Shown here: positions 1-9,074 of the stretch, piece by piece
How positions within the stretch are numbered: position 1 is the first letter of the stretch
How the letters are laid out: every line of letters begins with the position of its first letter
NCBI RefSeq assembly: GCF_014145675.1
Contig: NZ_JACGZW010000001.1
Location: 558,001-622,000 of the forward strand
Direction: 5' to 3'
DNA length: 64,000 nucleotides
DNA from: Amycolatopsis dendrobii
GTDB lineage: Bacteria; Actinomycetota; Actinomycetes; Mycobacteriales; Pseudonocardiaceae
The notes under the pieces: model-generated
The model's input: only the letters and a program-made list of their open reading frames with translations
Database searches by the model: none
Told to the model about the DNA's origin: nothing
Position numbers and translations under genes: made by a program

Positions 1-15
1 CGGGATGGTGCGGAG

Positions 16-1782
16 TCAGGGTTTGTGCCACAGATGGACGGTGTTGTCCGCGGTCGCGCCCGAGGCCGTGGCGACGGTCTTCCGGTCCGGGCTGACGGTG
101 ATCGCGGCGATTCCGGGCAGGCCCGCGCCCTCCTGTTTCCCGTCGAGATCGACGACGGCGAGCGTTCCCGCGGAGACCGCGAGCAGGTGCTGGTCGTCCA
201 GCCCGGCGAGGGCCATGGTGAACCAGACGGTCCCGGTTTGGAGGTCGGTCTGCGTGGGGGCCAGCGGGAAGCCGGGCCGGAGTTCCTTGTGCGTGACCGC
301 GTCCCACTGCTGCACTTGCGCGGGCCGGCGTGCCGCGCCGGTGGTGGTGATGAGCGTCCGGCCGTCGGGGGCGAAGTCGATGGACGCGATCTGGGCGTTG
401 TCGGCGAGGGTGATCGGATCGCCCGCCGGTTTGAGCGAAGCCATGTCCCACAGGCCGAGTTGGCTGGTGTGGGCGGAGTGGCCGTCCCATTGGTACAGGG
501 CGAGCGTGCGCCCGTCGGGGCTGAATTCCGAATAGCGGAAGGTGGGCGGGGTGTCGATGCGCGCGATGCGGGTGCGGTCGGCGACCCGCCACAGTTCCAC
601 TCTGCGCGGCGAGGTCATCGGCACCGCCTCCACGCTGCCGTCAGCGCTGAGCGCGGGCCAGCCGCCCTCGCGGTCGATGTCTTCGAACACGAGCGGGGTG
701 CCGGTTTCCCGGCCGGTTCGCGCGTCCCAGGTTTGCGTCGTGAGCTGCTTTTCGCTGACCCGGGAGGCGACCAGCGTGCTGCTGCCGGGGCGGAAAGCCA
801 TTCCGGCCAAGCCGGTGCGGGGGAAGGGGCCGATGCGCTTGCCGACAGGTTTGCGGGTCGCGACGTCCAGGACGTCGATCGAGAAGTCGTCGTTCAGCGT
901 GGCGAGCAGCCGTCCGTCGGGACTGAACTTGAGGAACTGCGGATGCGCGCGGGACACGAGGAATCCGGCTTCGACGAGCGGCGGCTGCGGTGCGGGCGGA
1001 AGCGTGTCGGGTACGGGGTTCGGCCACGCGATCCAGGCGGCGAGTCCGGCGACGACCACGGTGAGTGCGCCGATCAGGATCCGCCGACGCGAGAGCGGGC
1101 GCCGCGGGGTGGCTGGCGTGTCGGTGACCTGGTAGATCACCGGGTCGGGTTGGTCCTGCGGTGTCGGCTGGCCGTCGAGGAAGGGGGCGAGTTCGGCCGC
1201 GCGGTCCGCGATGAGCTTTTCGACCGCGGGCGGCCACGGGGCGGTGGCCGGGCCGATCGCTTCGAGGAGTTCGGCGGCGGTGGCGTTCTCCGCGAGACGC
1301 AGGCGAAGTGCCTCGGGAAGCGCGGCGAGCAGGGCGCCGAGCGCGAGCAGGTCGTCGGCCGGGTTTTCGCCAGCCGCGCGGGGGATGAGCCTGGCCCCGC
1401 TGCTGGTGAGCCGGATGTGGGACGCGTCGAGGTGTCCGTGCGCCAGTCCGGCGCTGTGGAGCCGGGTCAAATCGGCCGCGATTCCGGCGGCCAGCCGGAG
1501 GACGGCCGGTTCGGGCAGCGGGGCGGGCACGTCCTGCAGCAAGGGGCCGGGATGGAATTCCGAGGCATGCCACGGCGTGGACGCGTCCGGATCGGCGTCG
1601 AGCACCGTGCTCAATGCGGCGGTCTCGGCGCGGAATCCGGCAGATTCCGAGAGGGTGAGCGCGACGAGGCGGTCGTCCGGTCCGCTGCCGAGCAAGACCC
1701 GGGTCGTCTCGTCCCGGTGCAGTTCCGCGAGGACTCGGTACTGCCCGAGCCAGAGCGGGTCGCCGACCGCTGGTCTTCTCAT
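16..1782 (-). CDS. Pseudokinase - TM - WD40 repeat membrane protein
   Basis: 588 aa. Residues 1-200 resemble a Ser/Thr protein kinase domain (QYRVLAEL start, helical C-lobe), but the HRDLKPxN loop reads HGHLDASHI (115-123), so the catalytic Asp, the Lys and the Asn are all replaced, and no DFG is seen. It is therefore probably a pseudokinase. One transmembrane helix follows a basic stretch at about 234-253, and the C-terminal half carries WD40-like blades (SPDGRLLATL, SPDGRTLALY, APDGRTLITT, SPDRKTVATA), expected outside the membrane. The start ATG at 1782 is chosen because GGGGAGG lies just upstream; the reading frame continues further 5' across the divergent aldo/keto reductase but without a ribosome site. 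Role inferred: scaffold or sensor. Confidence 0.8.
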   Translation of the reverse strand: MRRPAVGDPLWLGQYRVLAELHRDETTRVLLGSGPDDRLVALTLSESAGFRAETAALSTVLDADPDASTPWHASEFHPGPLLQDVPAPLPEPAVLRLAAGIAADLTRLHSAGLAHGHLDASHIRLTSSGARLIPRAAGENPADDLLALGALLAALPEALRLRLAENATAAELLEAIGPATAPWPPAVEKLIADRAAELAPFLDGQPTPQDQPDPVIYQVTDTPATPRRPLSRRRILIGALTVVVAGLAAWIAWPNPVPDTLPPAPQPPLVEAGFLVSRAHPQFLKFSPDGRLLATLNDDFSIDVLDVATRKPVGKRIGPFPRTGLAGMAFRPGSSTLVASRVSEKQLTTQTWDARTGRETGTPLVFEDIDREGGWPALSADGSVEAVPMTSPRRVELWRVADRTRIARIDTPPTFRYSEFSPDGRTLALYQWDGHSAHTSQLGLWDMASLKPAGDPITLADNAQIASIDFAPDGRTLITTTGAARRPAQVQQWDAVTHKELRPGFPLAPTQTDLQTGTVWFTMALAGLDDQHLLAVSAGTLAVVDLDGKQEGAGLPGIAAITVSPDRKTVATASGATADNTVHLWHKP

Positions 1783-1911
1783 CAGCTGCCTCCCCAGAAA
1801 GCTGTGCGAGAAGGGTGATCCTGCCAGGCGTGCGGCCGGGCTAGGTACGTGCGGGCAGAATTTCTCGCCGTCGCGGGGCACGACCCGGGCGGGGAGTGCT
1901 TGAATGCGATC

Positions 1912-2862
1912 ATGGTCGCACTTCGCACACTGGGCTCGTCCGACGTCGCCGTCTCCCCGCTGTGCCTTGGCGGGAACGTGTTCGGCTGGACCGCCGACGA
2001 ACGGGCGTCGTTCGCGGTGCTGGACGCGTATGCCGAGGCGGGCGGGAACTTCGTCGACACCGCCGATTCGTACATGTACCACTTCCCGGGCAACGAGGCC
2101 GGGCAGTCCGAGCGCATCATCGGGAAATGGCTCGCTTCGCGCGGGAACCGGGACGACGTGGTCGTCGCGACGAAGGTCGGGGACAACCCGCGGTTCAAGG
2201 GGCTCGCGCCGGCGAACGTCAAGGCCGCGGCCGAGGAATCGTTGCGGCGGCTGGGGATCGAGCGGATCGACCTGTACTACACGCATTTCGACGACGAGTC
2301 CGTCCCGGTCGGCGACGTCGTCGCCGCGCTCGACGAACTGGTGAAGGAAGGCAAGGTCCGCGCGATCGGGACGTCGAACATCAGCCCGGAGCGGCTGGCC
2401 GCGTCGCTGGAGTTCGCCGATCGCGAGGGCCTGGCGAAGTACGTCGCGCTGCAGCCGAAGTACAACCTCGTTTCGCGGGAGTACGAGAGCGAGCGGCGGG
2501 GGATCGTCGAACAGCACGGGCTGGCCTGCGTGCCGTATTTCGGTCTGGCGTCGGGGTTCCTGACCGGCAAGTACCGGCCGGGCCAGCAGGTGGACAACAT
2601 CCGCAATCTGCCCGGGCTCGCGGGCGGTTACGCGGACAGCGAGCACGGGATGAAGGTGCTCGCGGCGCTGGAGGAGGTCGCGAAGGCGCGCGGCGCGGAG
2701 ATGCCGACGGTCGCGTTGGCGTGGCTCGCGCAGCAGCCGACTGTGGTCGCGCCGATCGCGTCCGCGCGCACGGTCGAGCAGGTTCCCGCGCTGGTCGCGA
2801 TGCACGACGTGGAGCTGAGCGACGAGGAACTGCGGATTCTGGACGCCGCCTCGGCACAGTAG
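1912..2862 (+). CDS. Aldo/keto reductase
   Basis: 316 aa. NADPH-dependent oxidoreductase of the aldo/keto reductase superfamily (TIM barrel, cytosolic). The catalytic tetrad is visible: Asp and Tyr in FVDTADSYMY, Lys in VVATKVG, and His in YYTHFDD. The cofactor-binding end is in PIASARTVEQ. Family length is normal. The ATG at 1912 (MVALRTLGSSDV) matches the usual N-terminus; a TTG four codons upstream sits better behind GGGGAG and is an alternative. It is divergent from the pseudokinase gene and convergent with the FUSC gene; its stop codon lies inside a perfect hairpin. The substrate is unknown; sugar-type or flavonoid-type carbonyls are typical of this YajO/PdxI-like branch. Confidence 0.9.
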   Translation: MVALRTLGSSDVAVSPLCLGGNVFGWTADERASFAVLDAYAEAGGNFVDTADSYMYHFPGNEAGQSERIIGKWLASRGNRDDVVVATKVGDNPRFKGLAPANVKAAAEESLRRLGIERIDLYYTHFDDESVPVGDVVAALDELVKEGKVRAIGTSNISPERLAASLEFADREGLAKYVALQPKYNLVSREYESERRGIVEQHGLACVPYFGLASGFLTGKYRPGQQVDNIRNLPGLAGGYADSEHGMKVLAALEEVAKARGAEMPTVALAWLAQQPTVVAPIASARTVEQVPALVAMHDVELSDEELRILDAASAQ

Positions 2863-2880
2863 GTCAGCTGTGCCGAGGCG
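2847..2880. terminator. Bidirectional hairpin spanning two stop codons
   Basis: A perfect 13-bp inverted repeat (arms 2847-2859 and 2868-2880, 8-nt loop) covers the last codons and stops of the convergent aldo/keto reductase and FUSC genes. There is no T-tract. It could act as a terminator for both strands. Confidence 0.65.
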
Positions 2881-4951
2881 GGTCCTGGGCGCCGACGCCG
2901 AGCACGCGGCCGAGTGCGATGAGTCCCTCGTCGAGGTGGCTCAGGCTGGACAGCACGGCGCGGGTCTCGGCCTCGTCGATCCGGTCGGCGACCGGGGTCC
3001 CGTCGTCGCGGACGAGTTTGCGCGGCCGGCTGCCGTTCGGGTTGCTGACCGCCTCGTGCACGAGGTCGACGTTCGCGATGATCCGGCCGGCGAACTGGTC
3101 CAGCCGCTCCGAGACCGGACCGGCGAGCTGGCCGGGCTGCGCGCGGGCGGCCACGTGCCGGGCCCGGAAGGCGATGCCCTCCAACGTGGTCAGCACGTGC
3201 CAGCCGTAGTCGCGGCGGGCGCTGCGCAGGTTGATCGGGTGGGTGAGCGGTTCGATGGTCAGCCGCACCTGCTCGACCGCGCGGTCGAGGTCGCGGGACA
3301 TCTCGATGATGTTCACGTTCTCGCGGCCGGACAGCAGGGTCGCGGCCGATTCGACGAACTCGTGCAGTTCGTCGAGCGCGATCGCGATGTCGTCCAGCAT
3401 CACCGCGCGCGTGCGGACCGGCAGCACCACCACGGCGGCGAGCAGTCCGCACGCGGCGCCGACCGCGGTTTCGGCGACCCGGATCCACAGCACTTCGATG
3501 CTGAACGTGCCGAGCAGGCTGTAGAGCAAGCCCAGCATGCTGGTCACGAAGAACGCCATGAGGAACTGCGAGACCCGCGCGGTGTAGACCATGCCGAAGA
3601 CGCAGACCAGCAGCAGCGCGAGGATCGCCGGGGTGTTGCCGCTGACCAGCAGCGCCAGTGCGACGCCGCCGACGATGCCCAGCAGGGTCCCGCCGGTGCG
3701 GCGCATGCCCTTCACGAACCGCGCGCCCGCGCTGGACGTGCCGATGAAGACGACGAACACCGTCAGCACCGCCCAGTACCAGCGCTGCGGCGAGATGAGC
3801 TGCCCGGCCAGCACCGCGAGCCCGCCGCCGAGCACGGCCTGGATCGCGCCGCGGGTCTGGTTGTCGTAGGCGAACGCCTTGGTCGGTTCGGCTTCCTCGT
3901 CTTCGTCGGCCGGGAAGTCCACTGTGGACCGCAGGCTCGCGATGCGCTGCGCCCGGTCGTCCGCGACGGCCAGTTCGGCGATCGCACGGCGCACGCCGTC
4001 GCCGGGGTGCGCGCGTTCGTCGATCCGGCTGCCTTCCACGAGCATCCGGCTGTACTCGCCGGTCTCGCTGATCAGCGGCAGGTCGCGCGGGTCGCGTTCC
4101 ATCAGCGACCGGAACCGCGACAGCCGGGCCACGAGATCGTCCGCGACGCCTTCGGGCAGCGGGTGCGAGCAGGTCCGGCGCACGGTGATCACCAGCCACT
4201 GCACGGCCAGTTCGACCTCGATCACCCGGCGGCGCAGCTGGTCGGCGCGGCGGTCGTCGACCACGTCCGGGGCGTGGTCCTCGATCAGCAGGACCACCTC
4301 GTGCAGCCGCTCCACCGACGTGCGGATCTGCCGGTCGCTGCGGTCCGAACCACCGGACGAGATGTACGCCTCGGTCGCCCGCACCGCCGCGCCGAGCCGC
4401 GCCCGGAACGCCTGCCGGTAGCGGATCAGCTCGCTTTCGGCGTTGCGGCGCAACAGAAGGAACCGCACGACCGCGTTCGCCGCGACGCCGATCGCGAGCG
4501 CGAGCAGCAGATGTGGCACCTGCGCGAGGTGCGCTTGCAGGAACATCGGGAAGAAGAACAGGAAGAACGCCATCGACCCGAGCGCGATGCCGCGCGCGCC
4601 GAACCGCTGCACGTACACCGCGACGAAGATCAGCAGCACGAACACGACGCTGTCGAGCGGCGCGTAGGCGGAGCCGAAACAGGCGGCCGTGATCGAGGCG
4701 GCCCCGACCAGCAGCGCGAGCAGCAGCGTGACGGCCTGGCCGCCGCTGGTGGCGTCGTTGACGGTGAACGCGCTCATCATCGCCGCGATGGCCGCGACGA
4801 GCGTGGTGGTCAGCGGGAAATGCAGCGGCTGCATCGCGAGGACCGCGATGACGATGCCGAGCACCGCGGACGCGGCGAGCCGCAGCCGGACGAGGCCGGG
4901 GTCGGCGGCCGCCAGCCGGTCGAGGAAGGCGTTGCGCACGTCGGTGATCAT
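2864..4951 (-). CDS. FUSC family integral membrane protein
   Basis: 695 aa. Fusaric-acid-resistance/aromatic-acid-exporter type protein with the duplicated layout of the family: an N-terminal block of about six membrane helices (residues 20-150, starting LRLAASAVLGIVIAVLAMQ), a soluble helical middle (about 160-340), a second block of about six helices (360-500, LGGGLAVLAGQLISPQ..) and a soluble tail. The C-terminal block fits the FUSC_2 pattern. Start ATG 4951 overlaps the TGA of the upstream GH92 gene by 4 nt (ATGA), implying translational coupling to a glycosidase, which is an odd partner for an efflux-type protein. Transport substrate unknown. Confidence 0.85.
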   Translation of the reverse strand: MITDVRNAFLDRLAAADPGLVRLRLAASAVLGIVIAVLAMQPLHFPLTTTLVAAIAAMMSAFTVNDATSGGQAVTLLLALLVGAASITAACFGSAYAPLDSVVFVLLIFVAVYVQRFGARGIALGSMAFFLFFFPMFLQAHLAQVPHLLLALAIGVAANAVVRFLLLRRNAESELIRYRQAFRARLGAAVRATEAYISSGGSDRSDRQIRTSVERLHEVVLLIEDHAPDVVDDRRADQLRRRVIEVELAVQWLVITVRRTCSHPLPEGVADDLVARLSRFRSLMERDPRDLPLISETGEYSRMLVEGSRIDERAHPGDGVRRAIAELAVADDRAQRIASLRSTVDFPADEDEEAEPTKAFAYDNQTRGAIQAVLGGGLAVLAGQLISPQRWYWAVLTVFVVFIGTSSAGARFVKGMRRTGGTLLGIVGGVALALLVSGNTPAILALLLVCVFGMVYTARVSQFLMAFFVTSMLGLLYSLLGTFSIEVLWIRVAETAVGAACGLLAAVVVLPVRTRAVMLDDIAIALDELHEFVESAATLLSGRENVNIIEMSRDLDRAVEQVRLTIEPLTHPINLRSARRDYGWHVLTTLEGIAFRARHVAARAQPGQLAGPVSERLDQFAGRIIANVDLVHEAVSNPNGSRPRKLVRDDGTPVADRIDEAETRAVLSSLSHLDEGLIALGRVLGVGAQDPPRHS

Positions 4952-7900
4952 CGGGCGAGCAGCTCCCACTGGGCGAGGGCGACGCGCCGCCGGGTCGAGG
5001 CGCGGACCCGCAGCCGGTAGTGCCGGCACGCGGCGGGATCGGCGAGCGCGAACGGCCGGGTTTGCCGCCGCCAGCCGAACACCTCGCCGGAGCGTTCGTC
5101 CAGGGTCCGCCACTGTCGGCCGTCGTCGGAGCCTTCGAGCACCCAGTCCTTCGGATCGCCCGCGCTGGCGCCGGAGGTGAGCGTGTAGAGGACGACCTCG
5201 CGCGGCTCGCCTTCCGCGGTGAAGGTGATGGTCGGCCTGGGCGTGCGGAAGACCGCCTGGGTGCGGCTGGTGTTGTCCGCCAGAACGGCGTGGACGCTGT
5301 GGACGGCGAGGTCGCTGAGCGGTGCGGGGGCGACCGGGGTGACCGGTTCCGTGCCCCAGCCGCCGGGTTCGGCGCGGACGTCGAACTCCAGCACCGCGCC
5401 GCGCGCGAGGACCGCGTGCGCGAGGGTGGCCGAATGATGCGGTTCGCCGTCGACAGTCAGGCCGTGCACGTAGGGCGTGTCGGGTCCGCTGTCGGCGGCC
5501 GCGGCGCGGGGTGCTCGGATCACCAGGTCCTTTCCGTTCTCGAGGTGCACGGTGGCGGAGCGGAACAGCGGCGCGCACACCGTGTACCGCGGGCTGCCGA
5601 CGGTCAGCGGGTAGAGACCGAGGGCGGTGAAGACATACCAGGCCGACATTTCCCCGTTGTCCTCGTCCCCGGGATAGCCCTGGCCGAGTTCGCTGCCGAG
5701 GTACAGCCGCCGCAGCGCCTCGCGGACGGTCCGCTGCAGTTTCGCCTGGGCCCCGGCGAAGGCGTAGACGAACGGGATGTGGTGCGAGGGCTGGTTGGAG
5801 TGCCCGTATTGGCCCATGCGCACGTCCCGGGCCTCGGTCATCTCGTGGATCCGGCCGCCCTGGCCCGTTTCCGGGGTCCGGAAGAACTCGTCGAGCTTCG
5901 CCTCGAGACCTTTCGGGCCGCCGTGGAGCGCGGCGAGGCCGGGACCGTCGTGCGGCGCGGAGAACGCGGTGTTCCAGGCGTTGGTCTCGACGTAATCCGG
6001 ACCCCACCCGGTGGGATCGAATCCTTCAGCCGGGCACCGCCAGCCGCCGTCGAGGGTGCGGCCCTGGAAGAAGCCGATCCGCTTGTCGAAGTGGTTGGCG
6101 TAGTGCTGGGCGCGCTGACGGAAGTAGACGGCGTTGTCGGCGAACCGGCGGGCCCGCGCGCCGCCGCTTTCCCGGGCGAGCGCGTCGGACAGGTTGGCGA
6201 GGCCGAAGTCGTTGAGACAGCCTTCCAGCGCCCAGGACAGGCCGCCGCGGGTCGAGGCCGGCGTGTAGCCGAGGAACGCGGACCGGTCGAGCCCCTTGCG
6301 GCCGACGCCTTTGCGCGGCGGGGCGACGGTGGCGTTCTTGAGCGCGGCGTCGTAGGCAGCCTCGACGTCGAAGTTCGTGACGCCCTTCAGGTACGCGTCG
6401 GCGAACGCGACGTCGGAGCTGGTGCCGGTCATCAGGTCGGCGTAGCCGGGGGAGGACCAGCGGGCGATCCAGCCGCCTTCGCGGTACTGCTGCACGAAAC
6501 CGTCGATCATCCGGCCGCACTGGCGCGGCGCGAGCAGCGCATACGCGGGCCAGGCGGTGCGGTAGGTGTCCCAGAAGCCGTTGTTGACGTACAACTCGCC
6601 GTCCACGACCTTCGCGCCGGTGCGCCGCCGCGTGCTCGGCCGGAAACTCCGCACGACCGGACTCGCGTGCCGGATCCCGCGCGGCGTGTTCTCGTGCGCG
6701 ACGTTCGGGTACAGGAACAGCCGGTAGAGGCACGAGTAGAAGGTGGTCAGCTCGTCCTCGGACGCGCCTTCCAGCTCGACCCGGCCGAGTACGTCCTGCC
6801 AGCGTCGCCGCGCCTGGTCCCGGACCTGGTCGAACGTGGTGCCCGCCGGGATTTCCAGCGCCAGGTTGCGTTTCGCCTGCGCGAGGCTGATCAGCGACGT
6901 CGCGATTCGCAGCGTGACCTCGGGCGCGGCGAACTCCAGGCTGCCGGTCACCGTCCGCCAGAACGGCCGCCGGATCCGCCCGCCTTTCTCCGGGCGCTGG
7001 TCGGCTTCGGCGTAGACGAACATCCGCCGCGCGCCGGCCGACAGCCCGCTCCGCACCCACGTGTGCCCGGTGACGACCCCGCGTTGCGCGTCGATCCGGA
7101 GACCGCCGCGGTTGCGGGCGTTGTCGAACAGCACCCAGCCTCTGCTTTCGGGAAAAGCGAAGCGGAACATCGCCGCGTGCTCGGCCGGCGCGACCTCGGC
7201 GGTGATGCCGCCGCGGAACCGGACGCGGTAATGGTGCGGCCGGTCGGTCTCGTCGTCGTGGCCGAACGCCAGCGACCGCCGCACCCGGTCCGGCTCGACC
7301 GGGCCGGCGCCGGGCATGAGGTGGAAGGTGTGCCGGTCGCCCATCCACGGACTCGGCTGATGACTGAGCCCGAACGCCTGCAGCCGCGGCTCGTTCCGCG
7401 CGTCGTTGTGCCGGTGGTAGGAGTAGAACCAGTTCAGCGCCCGCGCGTCGGTGACCGGGGTCCAGAAGTTGAACCCGTGCGGGACCGCGGCGGCCGGGAA
7501 GGTGTTGCCGCGCGAGAATTCGCCGCTGGAATGCGTGCCGCGAGTCGTGCGGACCCAGTCGACCGGGTCCCGGTGCTCCGGCGGATGCTCGGCGATCCGG
7601 ACGTCGTCCAGCCAGCCCGTCCCGTCTCCGTCGAACGCGGTCGTCAGCAGGATCCGCCGCACCCGCCGCCCCGCGAACGCCTTCAGCGGACGACGCACCA
7701 GGTTCCACTGGTCGACGTACAGCGCCTTCGCGGCCGGGGAGAACCCGGCGCGGCTGCCGTCGTCGAACTCGACATCGAGCGCTACCTGCGTGCTGCGGTA
7801 GCTCGGGACCGGACCGTCGGAGGCCGGGAAGACCACATACGACAGTGCACTGTGGTCAGTGACCGGAATGTCCACCTCGAACAGCGGCACGGGCGGACCG

Positions 7901-8055
7901 GCCTCGTACCGCAAGGCTTTCCGCCCGGTGAACCCGACACCGGTCTTCGCGGTCGGCGACCGGCGCGGCCCGCTGTCCACCCGCGCCCCCGCGACCGGCT
8001 GCGGATCGCCCGCTTCGAACGAGGAGAAGAACGCAGCCGTGGTCACGGCCCCCAC
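4948..8055 (-). CDS. GH92 family alpha-mannosidase-like glycosidase, no signal peptide
   Basis: 1035 aa, GTG start at 8055 behind GGGAG. The order is a short jelly-roll-like N-terminal region, the GH92 N-terminal beta domain (RGTHSSGEFSRGNTFPAAAVPHG..), the (alpha/alpha)6 catalytic domain and a C-terminal discoidin-like (F5/8 type C) domain (about 915-1035). GH92 enzymes are calcium-dependent exo-alpha-mannosidases. Signatures seen: WMGDR, MTGTSSDVAFADAY, GHSNQPSHHIPF and GDEDNGEMSAWYVF. In the SNQPSHH motif, Gln755 occupies the place usually held by Glu in SNEP/GNEP-type enzymes (see findings). The N-terminus lacks a clear Sec signal, unlike its paralogue at 9075-13382, so it may act in the cytosol. 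Stop overlaps the FUSC start. Confidence 0.9.
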   Translation of the reverse strand: MGAVTTAAFFSSFEAGDPQPVAGARVDSGPRRSPTAKTGVGFTGRKALRYEAGPPVPLFEVDIPVTDHSALSYVVFPASDGPVPSYRSTQVALDVEFDDGSRAGFSPAAKALYVDQWNLVRRPLKAFAGRRVRRILLTTAFDGDGTGWLDDVRIAEHPPEHRDPVDWVRTTRGTHSSGEFSRGNTFPAAAVPHGFNFWTPVTDARALNWFYSYHRHNDARNEPRLQAFGLSHQPSPWMGDRHTFHLMPGAGPVEPDRVRRSLAFGHDDETDRPHHYRVRFRGGITAEVAPAEHAAMFRFAFPESRGWVLFDNARNRGGLRIDAQRGVVTGHTWVRSGLSAGARRMFVYAEADQRPEKGGRIRRPFWRTVTGSLEFAAPEVTLRIATSLISLAQAKRNLALEIPAGTTFDQVRDQARRRWQDVLGRVELEGASEDELTTFYSCLYRLFLYPNVAHENTPRGIRHASPVVRSFRPSTRRRTGAKVVDGELYVNNGFWDTYRTAWPAYALLAPRQCGRMIDGFVQQYREGGWIARWSSPGYADLMTGTSSDVAFADAYLKGVTNFDVEAAYDAALKNATVAPPRKGVGRKGLDRSAFLGYTPASTRGGLSWALEGCLNDFGLANLSDALARESGGARARRFADNAVYFRQRAQHYANHFDKRIGFFQGRTLDGGWRCPAEGFDPTGWGPDYVETNAWNTAFSAPHDGPGLAALHGGPKGLEAKLDEFFRTPETGQGGRIHEMTEARDVRMGQYGHSNQPSHHIPFVYAFAGAQAKLQRTVREALRRLYLGSELGQGYPGDEDNGEMSAWYVFTALGLYPLTVGSPRYTVCAPLFRSATVHLENGKDLVIRAPRAAAADSGPDTPYVHGLTVDGEPHHSATLAHAVLARGAVLEFDVRAEPGGWGTEPVTPVAPAPLSDLAVHSVHAVLADNTSRTQAVFRTPRPTITFTAEGEPREVVLYTLTSGASAGDPKDWVLEGSDDGRQWRTLDERSGEVFGWRRQTRPFALADPAACRHYRLRVRASTRRRVALAQWELLAR

Positions 8056-8085
8056 GGTAATCGCTCCCGCACCGGCTGTGCCGGA

Positions 8086-8484
8086 TCAGCTCGCGGTGAG
8101 CCGGATCAACCCCGCGTCGGTGGAGGCGAAACCGCAAGCGCCGAAGTAGAACGGGCGCAGGTGCGGTTCGAAGTCCACGTGCAGCCACTCGCAGCCCGCT
8201 TCCTTCGCCGCGTCCCGCGCCCGGCGGACGAGCTCGGTGCCGATGCCGCGGTGCTGCCAGTCCGCGTGCACCTTCGGATCAAGGAGGAACGCGTGGTCGG
8301 CGCCGTCCCAGGCCAGGTTCGCGAAGCCGACCAGAGTGGCGCCGTCGTGGGCGCTGATCCAGCCGAGACTGTGCCGCCTCGCCCGGTCCCACCAGCCGGG
8401 CTCCGCGTTTCCGCCGTGCGCTTCGGTGAGCGCGACGAGCTGCGCGTCGGTCAGATCGGCGCGCCAGGCGTAGGTGATCTTCAT
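8086..8484 (-). CDS. GNAT family N-acetyltransferase
   Basis: 132 aa. Acetyl-CoA-dependent acyltransferase fold. The acetyl-CoA loop is recognisable as VHADWQHRGIGTELVRRA (Q/RxxGxG/A form), preceded by the beta4 strand DHAFLLDPKV and followed by the C-terminal strand EWLHVDFEPHLRPFYFGAC. Cytosolic. The acceptor cannot be read from the sequence. It lies 30 nt upstream of the GH92 start on the same strand and may be transcribed with it and the FUSC gene. Normal length for a single-domain GNAT. Confidence 0.85.
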   Translation of the reverse strand: MKITYAWRADLTDAQLVALTEAHGGNAEPGWWDRARRHSLGWISAHDGATLVGFANLAWDGADHAFLLDPKVHADWQHRGIGTELVRRARDAAKEAGCEWLHVDFEPHLRPFYFGACGFASTDAGLIRLTAS

Positions 8485-8540
8485 GGGTTCGACGCTCCCA
8501 CGACGCTCGGCGGGCAGGCCACCGAATAAGCTGGTCGGCG

Positions 8541-8999
8541 ATGGAACACGTCAGAGTGGAGGCGACCGGGACGGGCAACTATCTCGATCCTCGCGCGTAT
8601 CTCGGCCTGCTGCCCTCGCTCTCGGCCGAGCTTCCGCCCGGCGCACGCGCATTCGCCGCCGACCCGGACCACTACAACTTCTCCGGCAAGCGATGCGTCA
8701 AAGACCTCGTGCTCGACACGCTGGAGCGAGGCACGACGGACGGCGAGGACTGGCTGCGACTCGGCTTCCGCCACAACTGCTGGAAACACGAAGAAGACCT
8801 GAGCATCCGCTACATCGGCCTCAGCAGTCTCGCGGCCGTCCCGGCCGGCTGGACCGGCTTCGGCCCGGTCACGCTGGACGAGATCCTGCCCCGCGAACAA
8901 GGCTGCAGCCACGAGATCGGCTTCCTCGCCGGATCCCTCACCGTCTTAAGCCGCGACTTGACCGCGACCTGGACCGAAGCCGACTGCCCGGACAAGTAG
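8541..8999 (+). CDS. Hypothetical protein
   Basis: 152 aa; I do not recognise the family. It has no signal peptide, no membrane helix, three cysteines (in KRCVKDL, HNCWKH and QGCSHE) plus one near the C-terminus, and a mixed alpha/beta composition, so it is probably a small cytosolic protein. A hexamer TAAGCT at 8527-8532 ends 8 nt before the ATG, suggesting a leaderless or nearly leaderless transcript. It is divergent from the GNAT gene and convergent with the secreted GH92, separated from the latter by a hairpin. Confidence 0.7.
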   Translation: MEHVRVEATGTGNYLDPRAYLGLLPSLSAELPPGARAFAADPDHYNFSGKRCVKDLVLDTLERGTTDGEDWLRLGFRHNCWKHEEDLSIRYIGLSSLAAVPAGWTGFGPVTLDEILPREQGCSHEIGFLAGSLTVLSRDLTATWTEADCPDK

Positions 9000-9007
9000 C
9001 CGATACA

Positions 9008-9052
9008 CCGCAGGCCAGGCACCCGGAACGGATCCGAGCCCCTGGCCTGCGG
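9008..9052. terminator. Intergenic hairpin between convergent genes
   Basis: A perfect 12-bp stem (9008-9019 with 9041-9052) lies between the stops of the hypothetical gene and the secreted GH92 gene. There is no T-tract. It is a likely bidirectional terminator. Confidence 0.6.
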
Positions 9053-9074
9053 CTATCTGCTGGAATTCAGCCGA

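Noticed and set aside
5020..8529. A 1169-codon plus-strand open frame over the first GH92 gene
   Set aside because: Low-complexity shadow frame with no motif; the minus-strand GH92 accounts for the region.
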